The notes: generated by a model not told the origin, from the sequence alone. A DNA stretch of 64,000 nt from Anabaena lutea FACHB-196 (GCF_014698305.1 NZ_JACJST010000024.1:1-64000); one strand, 5' to 3'. Shown: positions 53,672 to 63,487, counted from the first letter of the stretch. A program made the numbers and translations.

Positions 53672-54655
53672 TTAGCTCGCAACGTATTCTTTAACATTGG
53701 CTCGACGGCGACGTAAATGAGCAAGAGCTTGATGCTCTAATTGACGGACGCGCTCACGGCTGAGGTTCAACCGCTCACCGACTTTCGCCAAAGACATTTC
53801 ATTACCATCTTCTAAACCAAAGCGCAGAGCCACAACTTCTCGCTGTTGGGGGGTGAGTTCTGCTAATAGGTTATTTAGGTCTTGGCGCAAGAATTCCTGA
53901 GTGGTGTAATATTCTGGCGATGGACCGTCATCTTCCAGCATTTCTTGCAGTTCGGTATCCTGGTTATCACCAACTCGCACATCTAAAGAAACTGGTTGAC
54001 GCGCCATGTTCAGATACTCACGAATCTGAGCAGGTTCTAATTCCAGTTCTTTGGCGATTTCTGTAGGTGTAGGAGATCTTCCTAACTTTTGCGCCAATTC
54101 CCGCTGCACTTTTTTGATTTTGTTCAGTTTCTCGGTAATATGGATGGGTAGACGGATGGTGCGACCTTGTTGTGCGATCGCTCTCGTAATCGCTTGACGA
54201 ATCCACCAGTAAGCATAGGTTGAGAACTTATAACCCCGCATGGGATCAAATTTCTCCACCCCTCTTTCTAATCCCAATGTTCCTTCCTGGATTAAATCCA
54301 GAAATTCCATATTCCTTTTTTGATACTTTTTCGCAATAGCTACAACCAAACGTAAATTGGCTTCAATCATTTTTTGCTTGGCTCTTTTACCAAGCGCCAA
54401 AGTCTGCTTGATATCGGGTTCAGATTGATTAACATGGGCAGCCCACTCTGGTAAACTAGGTTCATGGTCTAGTTTCTTTGCCAAAGCTTCCTTAGCTTCC
54501 AGCAGTGTCATCATTTGTTGCACCTGCTTCCCATAAACAATCTCTTGCTCACGGGTTAGCAGAGGTACACGACCAATTTCCCGCAGATAGGTTCGCACCA
54601 TATCAGCTGTGAATTTGGTGTTCAGGTTTTCAGTTTGGGTGTTAACAGTAGGCAT
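53672..54655 (-). CDS. Group 2 RNA polymerase sigma factor
   Basis: This 327-aa sigma-70 protein has region 1.2 (DMVRTYLREIGRVPLLTREQE), region 2 (ANLRLVVAIAKKYQKR, FDLIQEGTLGLERGVEKFDP-type, FSTYAYWWIRQAI), region 3 and region 4 (LTPQQREVVALRFGL, SLAKVGERLNLSRERVRQLE). It lacks the long N-terminus of the primary SigA, so it belongs to the SigB-SigE group of non-essential cyanobacterial sigma factors; which one is unclear. The 582-bp upstream region has no gene and may hold complex regulation. Confidence 0.95.
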   Translation of the reverse strand: MPTVNTQTENLNTKFTADMVRTYLREIGRVPLLTREQEIVYGKQVQQMMTLLEAKEALAKKLDHEPSLPEWAAHVNQSEPDIKQTLALGKRAKQKMIEANLRLVVAIAKKYQKRNMEFLDLIQEGTLGLERGVEKFDPMRGYKFSTYAYWWIRQAITRAIAQQGRTIRLPIHITEKLNKIKKVQRELAQKLGRSPTPTEIAKELELEPAQIREYLNMARQPVSLDVRVGDNQDTELQEMLEDDGPSPEYYTTQEFLRQDLNNLLAELTPQQREVVALRFGLEDGNEMSLAKVGERLNLSRERVRQLEHQALAHLRRRRANVKEYVAS

Positions 54656-55237
54656 TGGTGCGTTGTCCTCTACTCCCTAAACAAAATGTATCTTTTCTCA
54701 ACTAGGGCGGATTGAAAAGGGTGGTATAAACATCAATAGATATAGGTGAGCTACCATAAGCAATTAATTTATATAGCCGTTTTCCAGACGGTAGTCCCCT
54801 GGAATGGGTTCCCCTCCCCTTCCTCAATTTTGGAATCTCTTAGAAGCACACTGCTTTGTTTTCAAGAATTCTTCTTTTCTTCGGCTGCTGGTAGCAGCGA
54901 TAAAACACGAAGTCAGTATGAGTTTTACTTCTTTTATAGTACGGCAGATCTGGCGGATAGTAAAGTAGCCCAGATAAATCTCACAATTATAAAGCAAAAT
55001 GGGCTGACTGCTTAATTTGGTTTTAAAGTTCCTTAAAAACGCTGACTATATCTATAGTGACTCCAAAAACCCCTCTTCTGTTGCCTGCAAGTAGCCGGAT
55101 AACCGAACTTATGAAGCTACCATGATGGAGGGATGTTACGAAATTTTATTAGGAGGCAGGAGGCAGGAGTCAGGAGGCAGGGGAAGCAGGGGAGGAAAGG
55201 GAAATTAATAACCCAATCACCAATCACCCTTGAATTA
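54656..55237. other. 582-bp intergenic region
   Basis: This long gap separates two minus-strand genes and must hold the sigma factor promoter. An AGGAGGCAGG-type tandem lies at about 55143-55196 just after the HerA stop. A short plus-strand frame at 54746-55015 shows no family pattern and is not called. No RNA gene recognised. Confidence 0.45.
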
Positions 55238-56968
55238 CTAAAAACCTAAGTCGGCTTTAGCTAGTTCTGCGGCTGCGAAAACTTCTGCATCTGATTTTTC
55301 TTCCCAGGCTTGGTCGCCCATTTCGGTGTAAAATACTGAGTCATAGGGACGGGTACGCACAACTACTGGCATGGGAACGGCGTGACCTAAAATTAATGCT
55401 TGTTGCTTGGAGTCTAACTTTGCTAATACTGAGCGCAAAGCCCCAGCACCAGATACACCTGTAAAAATTGCATCAATGTCTTTTTCGTCGTTCAGCAAAG
55501 CCGTGATGCGAGTCCCAATTTGGGACATAACTTCATTATCTATCCCCGACGGACGTTGATCAACTACTAAAAGTGTTACGAAATATTTCCGCAGTTCGCG
55601 GGCTATGGTTCCAAAAATTGTACTTTGTACCACGCCTGGGTCAAGAAAGCGGTGCGCTTCCTCAATTGTAATCATTAATGGCGTTGGTCTATCCAAAGGA
55701 TTCTTGCTTTGGAGAAACCGATCTGCTCTTTTGACATAATGCTCGTGAATGCGTCTGGTGATCATATTTGTCACCAACATATAGGATAGCATATTTGACT
55801 GGGAACCAAACTCAATCACTACATTTTTCCCAGCTTCTAAAGATTGTAAGATCTTATTGATATAGTTTTGGGGACAAACTGCCCGCATATATTTTAGACT
55901 ATCTAAGCGTAACAATTTACGTTGTAAAGAAGTAATAGAGCCTGGGTGTCCTGGCTTGTCATCACAAAAAATCTTAATATCCTCACTAGTCATATTGAAT
56001 AACTGCGGAATCCAAGATTTACCTAACTCGTTGCACAAGATATTGGCATTATCTAAAGCTGCTTCTGAAAGTCCTAAATCTCTTCCACATAATTTAATAT
56101 CTTCTACTTCTATTTGCTCATAGCTGAGATAAAGTTCTTGAGCATCTCGTACACCCCGGCGTTTAGTTGATTCGGGGTCAAGAGTGTAAACTTCGACTTT
56201 ACCAGGAAATAATTGTTTTAAACCTTTGACGGTGTTAACTTCTTTACCTTCTGCGACTGCTTCCCAGCCATATTCTGAGTGCATATCAAAAATCAAGTTA
56301 ACAGCCGCATTTTTGCGAATTATACCCGCTAAAAGTAAACGAGTCAGGAAAGATTTCCCCGTCCCTGATTTCCCAAAAACGCCGTTACTTCGTTCTACAA
56401 ACCGATTTAAATCAATACAAATCGGCACATCCATATCTAATGGTTTACCGATAGAGAAGTTATTCCGGTGGGGATCATCTTCCCAACCAAATACCCGCCG
56501 AAAATCATCTTCATTCGCGTCGTAGACTTGGCTAAAGTGACTGGGAATGGTTTTGACGGGGAGCAATTCCATCGTCGTGCTGGTTTGTGGTTGAAATGAG
56601 GCTAAACCATTGAAAGACGGAACAAATGAATTTACAGATTTACCATTAGGGGAAGAGAAAGATTCCTGAGATTCAGGGGTAAACATCAACATTGGTGCGA
56701 GGTTGACCATTCCATAGGTTCCGCTTCCAGCTAACACCTCGCGCAAAAATGTATCTTCCCAACTAGGGGGACTAGCAACAATACGTGCATTCGCAGCACC
56801 TAAAGCTACATCTGTCAGCATACAGAAAAAGCGCGATCGCATCCCCTGTACCACCAAAAATTTACCCACCCGCATATCTTCTACAGAAATATCCGGGTGT
56901 AGTCTGACTTCTAAACCTCCAGTTAGTGAACCTTCGATAACCGAACCTAGTGGTTGTCCTGAATTCAT
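55238..56968 (-). CDS. HerA-like hexameric ATPase (DUF87)
   Basis: This 576-aa protein has a beta-barrel N-terminus (GSVIEGSLTGGLEVRL, KFLVVQGMRSRFFCML), the Walker A GKSGTGKSFLTRLL, Walker B LMITIEEAHRFL, and the arginine region IARELRKYFVTLLVVDQRPSGID. This is the HerA/FtsK superfamily, DNA-pumping hexamers that work with the NurA nuclease in repair or with other nucleases in defence. No NurA-like gene is next to it; cyanobacterial copies usually stand alone. Cytoplasmic. Confidence 0.92.
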   Translation of the reverse strand: MNSGQPLGSVIEGSLTGGLEVRLHPDISVEDMRVGKFLVVQGMRSRFFCMLTDVALGAANARIVASPPSWEDTFLREVLAGSGTYGMVNLAPMLMFTPESQESFSSPNGKSVNSFVPSFNGLASFQPQTSTTMELLPVKTIPSHFSQVYDANEDDFRRVFGWEDDPHRNNFSIGKPLDMDVPICIDLNRFVERSNGVFGKSGTGKSFLTRLLLAGIIRKNAAVNLIFDMHSEYGWEAVAEGKEVNTVKGLKQLFPGKVEVYTLDPESTKRRGVRDAQELYLSYEQIEVEDIKLCGRDLGLSEAALDNANILCNELGKSWIPQLFNMTSEDIKIFCDDKPGHPGSITSLQRKLLRLDSLKYMRAVCPQNYINKILQSLEAGKNVVIEFGSQSNMLSYMLVTNMITRRIHEHYVKRADRFLQSKNPLDRPTPLMITIEEAHRFLDPGVVQSTIFGTIARELRKYFVTLLVVDQRPSGIDNEVMSQIGTRITALLNDEKDIDAIFTGVSGAGALRSVLAKLDSKQQALILGHAVPMPVVVRTRPYDSVFYTEMGDQAWEEKSDAEVFAAAELAKADLGF

Positions 56969-57059
56969 TTTGTTAGTTATTAGTCATTAGTTATGGTGAT
57001 TGGTGATTGGTGATTGGTGATTGGCAAAAAGTCTTACCTGTCACCTATCACCTAATTAC

Positions 57060-57854
57060 TTAATCAATTTGAATTGAAGTTGGCGCACTTCCTGGCGTTG
57101 GAGTTATGGTTGATAGGGGTTTTCTGAATTGGGCGTAGATGCGATCGCGCCAAGTGAAGAATGGTTCATAATCAGGATTATCCGCTAAACCAGGGACTCC
57201 TTTACCTCTGAGAGATGCTGGTAAATCCAAGTAAGAGCCTTCTGGAAACTTCAACAATATCGACAATCCTGCAACTGTCAAATCAGCTATGGTTGGTTCA
57301 TCTCCCAACAAATAAGGACTATCTGCCAATAATTCTGTGAGAATGTCTAAATCTTGTTTTAGACTAGCGATCGCGGCACTAATCACATCTGGGGTCAAAC
57401 CCACCCCAAAACCCAAAACCGAGAGAAAATCACTGGGTACACCTTCTACAATACTTTTGAAAATATCTGGTGTCGAAACAGGTAATAAAGACTTACGATA
57501 ATCTTGATCTTGACTAATCGCCGCAAACAAAGCTTTTCTACCCTTAATCCCAATAGTCTCATCTGCCCAATCTTCTAGCAATAAAGCCTGAGCGCGTTTT
57601 TTCTTATCTGTTGGTATCAGTGGACGATCTGGATATTCGGAGTCTAAATACTTAGCTATTTCCGTGGAGTCTACAATATATTTATGACCATCCTTTAATA
57701 CGGGTACTTGATTCTGACCTGTTAAACGAAACAATTCTACTTGTCCAATTCCTGGTGTCACCTCAATTTTGCGATACTCCAACCCTTTATAATCAAGGCA
57801 TAGACGCACTTTTTCAGAATATTGAGATAATTCCCACTGATATAATTCCAGCAT
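57060..57854 (-). CDS. Glutathione S-transferase family protein
   Basis: This 264-aa protein starts MLELYQWELSQYSEKVRLCLDYKG, the thioredoxin-like GST N-domain, with Ser of QYSEK as the probable thiol-contact residue. QVPVLKDG and DSTEIAKYLDSEYP are the glutathione-binding motifs, and PYLLGDEPTIADLTVAGL marks the C-domain. A GTG seven codons upstream (57875) with AAGG close by is an alternative start. Substrate unknown. A GATTGGT tandem repeat follows the gene (56997-57023). Confidence 0.92.
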   Translation of the reverse strand: MLELYQWELSQYSEKVRLCLDYKGLEYRKIEVTPGIGQVELFRLTGQNQVPVLKDGHKYIVDSTEIAKYLDSEYPDRPLIPTDKKKRAQALLLEDWADETIGIKGRKALFAAISQDQDYRKSLLPVSTPDIFKSIVEGVPSDFLSVLGFGVGLTPDVISAAIASLKQDLDILTELLADSPYLLGDEPTIADLTVAGLSILLKFPEGSYLDLPASLRGKGVPGLADNPDYEPFFTWRDRIYAQFRKPLSTITPTPGSAPTSIQID

Positions 57855-58626
57855 ATTGTATACTTGGTCACTCACCTTATTTATTGACTTGACAATTCTA
57901 TCTTTAGGTACAGTAATTTTTCGAGTTATTAAATTATTATATTGGTAAATTCATGAAAAATAAAGTAAAAATTTGTCCAAATTTTTGTCTTTATTAATAG
58001 CTAACAAAAATATTTTTACCAGCACATTAAAAAATAAAATTCCGAAAACAATAATTTAGTTTCATATGGATTAACCTAGTGCAAGAAGGCAAAAGGGGGA
58101 GAAAACTGGAGGAAGGAGGAAATAATAGAGTTCGACATAAAATAATATCCCATTGCTTTTAGAGTACGGGAGCGATCTTGCTCTCTGTGAAATTGGATAA
58201 TTTATTTTTTGGAGTTTTCTAAAGCTGGTTTTTAGTTGTTTTCGCCATGCTACACTAGTAAGCTATCACGCTTTTAAGTTGCACATATTGATTTTTGGGA
58301 CAAATGTCGCAAAACCTCTCCCCCTCAACCCAAAAGTGCAATTTGTCAGCCTAACATCTGACACTGCGGCCTAAATACAGCGACCATACTCACATGAGGA
58401 AGCAAGCTACAAAATTTCTAAACAGCCCTCCTCATCAGCCTTTTAAATTTTAAAATTTAAATTCTGCCAACACGTAGCATCTCCTAGAGAAGCAGTACTA
58501 GCTTATCATCACGACCTAGTCTGAATTTGGACTAAAAATCTGATTTACAGTTCTGGTTAGATTTTGGTTTAACAAAATGTTATAAGTTTTTATGTAGCTC
58601 GTTAACAAAGAAGACAAACACAATTT
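57855..58626. other. 772-bp divergent intergenic region
   Basis: The longest gene-free stretch here. It lies between the divergent GST and fasciclin genes, is AT-rich overall, and has a G/A-rich patch near 58090-58130. I see no ORF with family resemblance, RNA gene or strong hairpin. Confidence 0.45.
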
Positions 58627-59454
58627 ATGAATGCAAATTACAGCAAATTATTGACCAAATTGGCGGGTATCGTCGGCATAACTGGCTTTAGTCTCCTGAT
58701 TACTTTACCATCTGAAGCCAAAGAAGTCCTAAATCCTCAGCCGAATATTTTCAACGAAGCTCCCTATAATCGGAGTCAAAGAATTCCAGAAAATTATCAA
58801 CCCCTATCCACCGAAAAGGGCAATACTAAGGGCAAAATCCAGGTGAAGCAGAAAGGTGGAAGTGGAGTACTCAATCCTAAACCAAGCATTTTCAATGAGC
58901 CGAGGTATAGAGGTCGTAATACATCTGGACAAACTCAACCCGTGAAACCGGAGACAGAAGTTCCCACCACTCCAGGAACTCAAACACCTGAAACTACTAC
59001 AACTCCAACAACCCAACCACCTGCCAGTACAACACAAACCAAAAACATTGTAGAAATAGCAGAATCAAATGGCTCTTTTACAACCTTAATCAAGGCTTTA
59101 AACGCTGCTGGACTGACAGAAGTATTGAAAGGAAATGGTCCTTTCACTGTTTTTGCTCCCACTGATGCAGCTTTTGCAGATTTACCACAAGACGCTGTGA
59201 AGGATTTGTTAAAGCCAGAAAACAAAGAAGTATTAGTGAAAGTTTTAACTTATCACGTGGTGCCAGGTAAAGTACTTTCTACCGATTTGAAAAGTGGTGA
59301 AGTCAAAAGCTTACAAGGTGATCCAATTAATGTGAAAGTTGATAAGGTTACAGGTGTAACAGTCAATGATGCTCAGGTAACTCAGGCAGATATTCAAGGA
59401 AGCAATGGTGTTATTCATGTAATTGATACTGTGATTTTGCCACCTAGTCTGTAG
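58627..59454 (+). CDS. Exported fasciclin (FAS1) domain protein
   Basis: This 275-aa protein has a signal peptide (MNANYSKLL... to about PSEAKE), then a 14-residue motif present twice: VLNPQPNIFNEAPY (34-47) and VLNPKPSIFNEPRY (81-94). A Thr/Pro-rich linker (100-138) follows, then one FAS1 domain (about 140-275) with FTTLIKALNAAGL, GPFTVFAPTDAAFADLP, LTYHVVPGKV and the C-terminal NGVIHVIDTVILP. It is likely extracytoplasmic, with adhesion or matrix roles by analogy. Monocistronic, with a palindrome just downstream. Confidence 0.92.
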   Translation: MNANYSKLLTKLAGIVGITGFSLLITLPSEAKEVLNPQPNIFNEAPYNRSQRIPENYQPLSTEKGNTKGKIQVKQKGGSGVLNPKPSIFNEPRYRGRNTSGQTQPVKPETEVPTTPGTQTPETTTTPTTQPPASTTQTKNIVEIAESNGSFTTLIKALNAAGLTEVLKGNGPFTVFAPTDAAFADLPQDAVKDLLKPENKEVLVKVLTYHVVPGKVLSTDLKSGEVKSLQGDPINVKVDKVTGVTVNDAQVTQADIQGSNGVIHVIDTVILPPSL

Positions 59455-59517
59455 GATTAATCCCTTGCAGATAAATTTTGCAAGGAGTTTGTAAAAGGTT
59501 TTTCTGTCAAACGAAGA

Positions 59518-59543
59518 TAGAGACGTTTCCTGAAACGTCTCTA
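59518..59543. repeat. Palindrome between convergent genes
   Basis: TAGAGACGTTTC and GAAACGTCTCTA form a 12-bp perfect stem with a 2-nt loop between the fasciclin gene and the convergent DUF892 gene. It is a sibling of the palindrome at 29809-29836 and may stop transcription from both sides. Confidence 0.75.
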
Positions 59544-59577
59544 CAATGTGAGTTATTTGAATGCAAATCGCTGTAAA

Positions 59578-60126
59578 TTAGCGAGATTTAGTAGTCTTGC
59601 CGTTACCAGATTGTGCTGCTTGAAGTAACTGCGGTATCAACTGGTCAATTTTTTGTGCTGTCTGCTCTTCTTGGTGCAAGTTTTGCTGTAGCAACTGCAC
59701 TACTTCTTGTTGTCCCATCCGTTCAGCAACTGTAATCAAGCCACGATAGCAAGCAATCTCGAAATGCTCAACTTTGGACTGAACTCCTGCTAGACCTAAG
59801 TCCAGAATTGTGGGATTATTAGCAGCTAGTAGCATGAATTTTTGACCATCACTAATCACACCAGCCGCAGCTTCACAAGTAACTCGTTGTGGTTGCTGTT
59901 TCAAAGTGCTGAAAACCTGCTCTAGATTTCGGATTTGCTGCTCGGTTTCACGAATATGGGTCTCAATTAGAGACTTACACTGGTTGTTTTGACAACATTG
60001 CCACATCATCTGCTGTGCTTCTAAGAAGCGATTTTCAGCATCGTACATCGCACCAACTTCGTAGATAAACTTATCTTGCAAGCTTGTGATTTGTTTGACA
60101 CCTGGACGTTCGCTAAGTTGAACCAT
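59578..60126 (-). CDS. DUF892 ferritin-like protein (YciE-type)
   Basis: This 182-aa all-helical protein matches DUF892: LQDKFIYEVGAMYDAENRFLEAQQMM, ETHIRETEQQIRNLEQVF, KVEHFEIACYRGLITVAERMG and LLQQNLHQEEQTAQKIDQLI. The Glu/His pairs (EVGAMYDAE, EQH-like IRETEQQ, KVEHFE) could form a di-metal site. Related proteins respond to stress. Convergent with the fasciclin gene. Confidence 0.9.
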   Translation of the reverse strand: MVQLSERPGVKQITSLQDKFIYEVGAMYDAENRFLEAQQMMWQCCQNNQCKSLIETHIRETEQQIRNLEQVFSTLKQQPQRVTCEAAAGVISDGQKFMLLAANNPTILDLGLAGVQSKVEHFEIACYRGLITVAERMGQQEVVQLLQQNLHQEEQTAQKIDQLIPQLLQAAQSGNGKTTKSR

Positions 60127-60327
60127 TGTGATTCTCCTGAAGGTTTGACGCTGTACTCTACAGTCGTACCTTTAACCCTACGTTTAGCCTTGATTCTTCT
60201 CTTCACACCTGAGGCACAGTTAGGGGTGGGATCTGAGAGATAACTGGAATACATTAGACTTACACCTGGGGCATAGGTAGTTAATTAAGTTAAAGTAAAG
60301 ATAAATTAAGAAAGTGCAGTAAATTAA

Positions 60328-61008
60328 ATGAATACTCCCAGCTTAGAGATAATTTCTACTCAGTTAGAAAGTCCAAATTTACGCGATCGCATGGTAGCTC
60401 TTGCCAGCTTACGCCATATCTCCCCAGAGGATGCTGTACCTTTAATTAAAAAGGTCTTAGATGATGAATCTCTGCAACTGCGCTCAATGGCAGTATTTGC
60501 TCTAGGTATCAAGCAAACCCCAGAATGTTATCCTATCTTGGTGAGAATTTTAGAAACTGACCCCGATTATGGTATCCGCGCAGATGCTGCTGGGGCTTTA
60601 GGCTATTTAGGTGATAACCGAGCCTTAGAAGCTTTATCACGGGCCTTTTATGAAGATACTGATTGGCTAGTTAGATTTAGTGCGGCTGTAGCTCTCGGTA
60701 ATATTAAAGACCCCCGCGCCCGTGAAATTTTGACTAAAGCACTCGATAGCGAAGAAGTAGTCATCCAACAAGCGGCTATTTCCGCTTTGGGAGAAATTAA
60801 ATCTATTGAGTCTGTGGCTGAGATTCTCCGTTTTGCTCAAGCAGAGGATTGGTTAGTGCGGCAGCGACTTGCAGAAGCTTTGGGTAATTTGCCCAGTCCC
60901 AAGAGTATCTCAGCTTTGAAATATTTAGAAAAAGACAGTCATCCCCACGTTGCGGAAGCTGCCACAATTTCTCTCAAAAGACTGGAAGAAATAGGCAACC
61001 AAGTTTAA
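60328..61008 (+). CDS. HEAT-repeat protein (CpcE/NblB-like)
   Basis: This 226-aa protein consists of about six HEAT/PBS-lyase repeats, with units such as VALASLRHISPEDAVPLI, IRADAAGALGYLGD, VRFSAAVALGNIKD and VIQQAAISALGEIKS. This repeat type is found in phycobilin lyases (CpcE/CpcF) and in the phycobilisome degradation protein NblB. It lies 58 bp upstream of a CpcS-type lyase on the same strand, which supports a link to phycobilisome assembly or turnover. The exact member cannot be fixed by eye. Confidence 0.85.
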   Translation: MNTPSLEIISTQLESPNLRDRMVALASLRHISPEDAVPLIKKVLDDESLQLRSMAVFALGIKQTPECYPILVRILETDPDYGIRADAAGALGYLGDNRALEALSRAFYEDTDWLVRFSAAVALGNIKDPRAREILTKALDSEEVVIQQAAISALGEIKSIESVAEILRFAQAEDWLVRQRLAEALGNLPSPKSISALKYLEKDSHPHVAEAATISLKRLEEIGNQV

Positions 61009-61066
61009 GTTAAAGGACTCCTGCTAGTTTTTAATAATAAAAGTAGGATTTAGAAAATTTTGATTC

Positions 61067-61642
61067 ATGAATATTGAAGAGTTTTTTGAATTAAGTGCTG
61101 GTAAATGGTTTTCTCATCGCACAAGTCACCATTTGGCTTTTAAGCAATCGGAAGACGGTAAATCAGATATCGTGATTGAGATGCTGGAAGCAGATCATCC
61201 AGAGGTAATTAAACTATGTCAACAGTATGAAATTGAACCTAGTGCGGCTTCCTGTGGTGCGCGAGTTACCTGGAACGGCACAATGGAATGGGACGAGGAA
61301 AAACACCAAGGTTCTACCGTTTTAGCCACAGTACCTAGTGCGGATAATCCAGATGAAGGTAAGTTACTGCGGGAAATGGGTTACGCAGAGAAAGCCCCCG
61401 TCGCTGGCAGCTATAAAATGGGCAATGATGGCGCTCTTACTCTCATTACTGAGTATGAAACCATGTGGTCTGAAGAACGGTTGTGGTTTGCTAGTCCCAA
61501 TTTGCGGATGCGGGTCAGTGTCTTGAAGCGTTTTGGCGGTTTTAGCATGGCTTCCTTCACTTCGGAAATTCGCGTGGGTAGCACTGCTGTATCCACAAAG
61601 GCTACTGAAGCGGCTAATGCAGTTACAGCCACCGCAAGCTAA
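61067..61642 (+). CDS. cpcS: CpcS/CpeS-type phycobiliprotein lyase
   Basis: This 191-aa beta-barrel lyase attaches bilin to a Cys of phycobiliproteins (Cys84-type site in known members). Motifs are [20 protein letters not shown] at the start, [34 protein letters not shown] and [16 protein letters not shown]. The C-tail after RVGS is Ala/Thr-rich. A rho-independent terminator follows. The upstream HEAT-repeat gene is probably co-transcribed. Confidence 0.93.
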   Translation: MNIEEFFELSAGKWFSHRTSHHLAFKQSEDGKSDIVIEMLEADHPEVIKLCQQYEIEPSAASCGARVTWNGTMEWDEEKHQGSTVLATVPSADNPDEGKLLREMGYAEKAPVAGSYKMGNDGALTLITEYETMWSEERLWFASPNLRMRVSVLKRFGGFSMASFTSEIRVGSTAVSTKATEAANAVTATAS

Positions 61643-61656
61643 AACTTTATACTACA

Positions 61657-61699
61657 ACAGCAAAGCCCGCACCGTCGGGCTTGCTTTTTATTTTTTATT
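61657..61699 (+). terminator. Rho-independent terminator after cpcS
   Basis: AAGCCCG and CGGGCTT form a 7-bp stem (extended by GCA/TGC across a bulge) around a short CACCGT loop, followed by GCTTTTTATTTTTTATTT. Confidence 0.85.
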
Positions 61700-61793
61700 T
61701 AGGACTTACGCAAGATGTGACTGAAAACCTTATTCCTGTGTAGCGGTAATTCATGAATTACCGCTACTTTGGTTCTGTTTTGCGTAAGTCCTA
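61700..61793. mobile_element. 94-bp MITE-like element
   Basis: Perfect 14-bp terminal inverted repeats TAGGACTTACGCAA / TTGCGTAAGTCCTA bound this element. Inside is a 26-bp perfect palindrome with arms TAGCGGTAATTCA (61741-61766). The GGACTTACGCA end is common to many cyanobacterial small elements. It lies between convergent cpcS and the site-2 protease. Confidence 0.8.
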
Positions 61794-61844
61794 TTATTTT
61801 TGAATTTTGAATTTTGGATTTTGGATTTCCCTCAAGCCCAGCTT

Positions 61845-63323
61845 CTAAATTTGCAATACACGAGCCAAGAATTCAGGTAATGGCAGCACAATCAACAATA
61901 ATAAAGCTATTGCCACTAATCCCAAAACATCACGTTTATTATCAAGTTCTGTGACATCATTCAGTGCAGGTTCATCAATCAACGGCACGAATAATAAAAT
62001 AATTGCCCACAATAAAAATTCTTCTCGGATAAACGAAAGTAGTAATAACAATAAACGAGCAATTTGACCAATAGCAACTGCGGTGCGTTGTCCAAACATT
62101 GCATGGACAATATGTCCACCATCAAGTTGTCCCACGGGCATCAAGTTTAATGCCGTCACAATCAGTCCTAAAAACCCAGCTACTGCAACTGGATGCAAAT
62201 CAATAGCTGATTTTACTGTTAACTCACTTCCTAATGCTAACTTTGCCAGCAATGCTAATAAAATTGAATATTTGGGATTAAGAGAATCAGGATTCAAAAG
62301 TCCGGGTTTTTCGCTGAGAGGAACTATTTCCGAATGAGCTAACCCCCATAGGAGTAGAGGCAAGGTCACAACAAAACCCGCAATCGGCCCAGCTATACTG
62401 ACATCAAATAAAGCTTTGCGGTTGGGAATCGGACTACGCATCTGAATAAATGCCCCAAAAGTTCCCAGGAAAAATGGTACAGGAATAAAGTAAGGCAGTG
62501 TCGAGCGAATTTTGTAGAATCGAGCCGTGAAATAGTGACCAAGTTCGTGAATACCTAAAATAGTCATTAACCCTAATGCATAGGGTAAGCCTTTGAGAAA
62601 GATAGTTGGGTCAGATTCTACTTGTGTTAATTCAACACCAGCAATTTTCGCACCCATCAAAGTAGTAGTTATTAAAGTAGCTGCTAAGAGTATGAGTGCT
62701 ACGACTGGTTGAGTTAAATTTTCTCGCTTGCTGTTGTTACTTTGTTTAGCAGCTTGACTATTGGGAACGAGTACAAAAAAAGGTTTATCGTTTATACCTT
62801 CTTGAAATATTACCAAGAAGCGATCGCCAAATACTGATTCAATATTTGTTTTAATCTGCTGATAAGCATTAATTGGTGTAGTTCGCAACTGACCCCGACA
62901 AATCACTGCTTGAGGTCGATACTCGATGTTTTGGATATAGTATACAGACCAAGAAAAACAATTTCGCAGTTGAGTTTCTTCTGCTGGCTCAATAGGACGT
63001 ACTGGTGTTGGCACTGGGTTAGAATGATTAGCTGATGGTAATACCGCGTCAGAAGGTTGAGTCTGTGTATCTCCTGGTACTCGCCGACCCCACTGAAATA
63101 ACAGCCAGTATAACAGCAGCGATACAACTGAAGGCCAGATAATCAGCGTTGCTGGAGGCGGTTGTTTAGCACCATAGATCAGCGTCCAAGCAGTCAACAC
63201 AAAAGATGGTGTCATTAACACCAGCCACAACAACCACACAGGGGTTCGGGTGATTTGAGCCACGCTGCGCTGAATTATTAGATAAGTAGCTAGTCCTAGT
63301 AACAGGAGAAACCAAAATGCCAT
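61845..63323 (-). CDS. Site-2 protease family (M50) intramembrane metalloprotease
   Basis: This protein of about 492 aa has many hydrophobic helices. The zinc motif is HELGHYF (HExxH) and the third ligand lies in LMPVGQLDGGHIVHAMFG. A soluble segment (about 100-205) with TRTTPINAYQQIKTNIESVFG-like content precedes the protease core, as in plant EGY-type homologues in chloroplasts. Role: regulated intramembrane proteolysis, substrate unknown. The ATG at 63323 (MAFWFLLLLG) is preferred; a 16-residue extension to 63371 is not supported by the fold. Confidence 0.9.
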   Translation of the reverse strand: MAFWFLLLLGLATYLIIQRSVAQITRTPVWLLWLVLMTPSFVLTAWTLIYGAKQPPPATLIIWPSVVSLLLYWLLFQWGRRVPGDTQTQPSDAVLPSANHSNPVPTPVRPIEPAEETQLRNCFSWSVYYIQNIEYRPQAVICRGQLRTTPINAYQQIKTNIESVFGDRFLVIFQEGINDKPFFVLVPNSQAAKQSNNSKRENLTQPVVALILLAATLITTTLMGAKIAGVELTQVESDPTIFLKGLPYALGLMTILGIHELGHYFTARFYKIRSTLPYFIPVPFFLGTFGAFIQMRSPIPNRKALFDVSIAGPIAGFVVTLPLLLWGLAHSEIVPLSEKPGLLNPDSLNPKYSILLALLAKLALGSELTVKSAIDLHPVAVAGFLGLIVTALNLMPVGQLDGGHIVHAMFGQRTAVAIGQIARLLLLLLSFIREEFLLWAIILLFVPLIDEPALNDVTELDNKRDVLGLVAIALLLLIVLPLPEFLARVLQI

Positions 63324-63487
63324 GTTATCTTCACCAGTTTTGACAGAATGCCTACCTGTAGTCTTTGTCAAAGATCATGACTACAAAAAAGACTGAAATT
63401 CCTAATTTTTCAACTACAGTTAACAGCGTTGGGTAAATACACTGTAACCTGATTGTTCATCACTCCTCAGTTTTGGTTTGTTTATTT

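Noticed and set aside
54746-55015. 89-aa plus-strand frame upstream of the sigma factor
   Set aside because: No family pattern or ribosome binding site; it probably overlaps the sigma factor promoter region.
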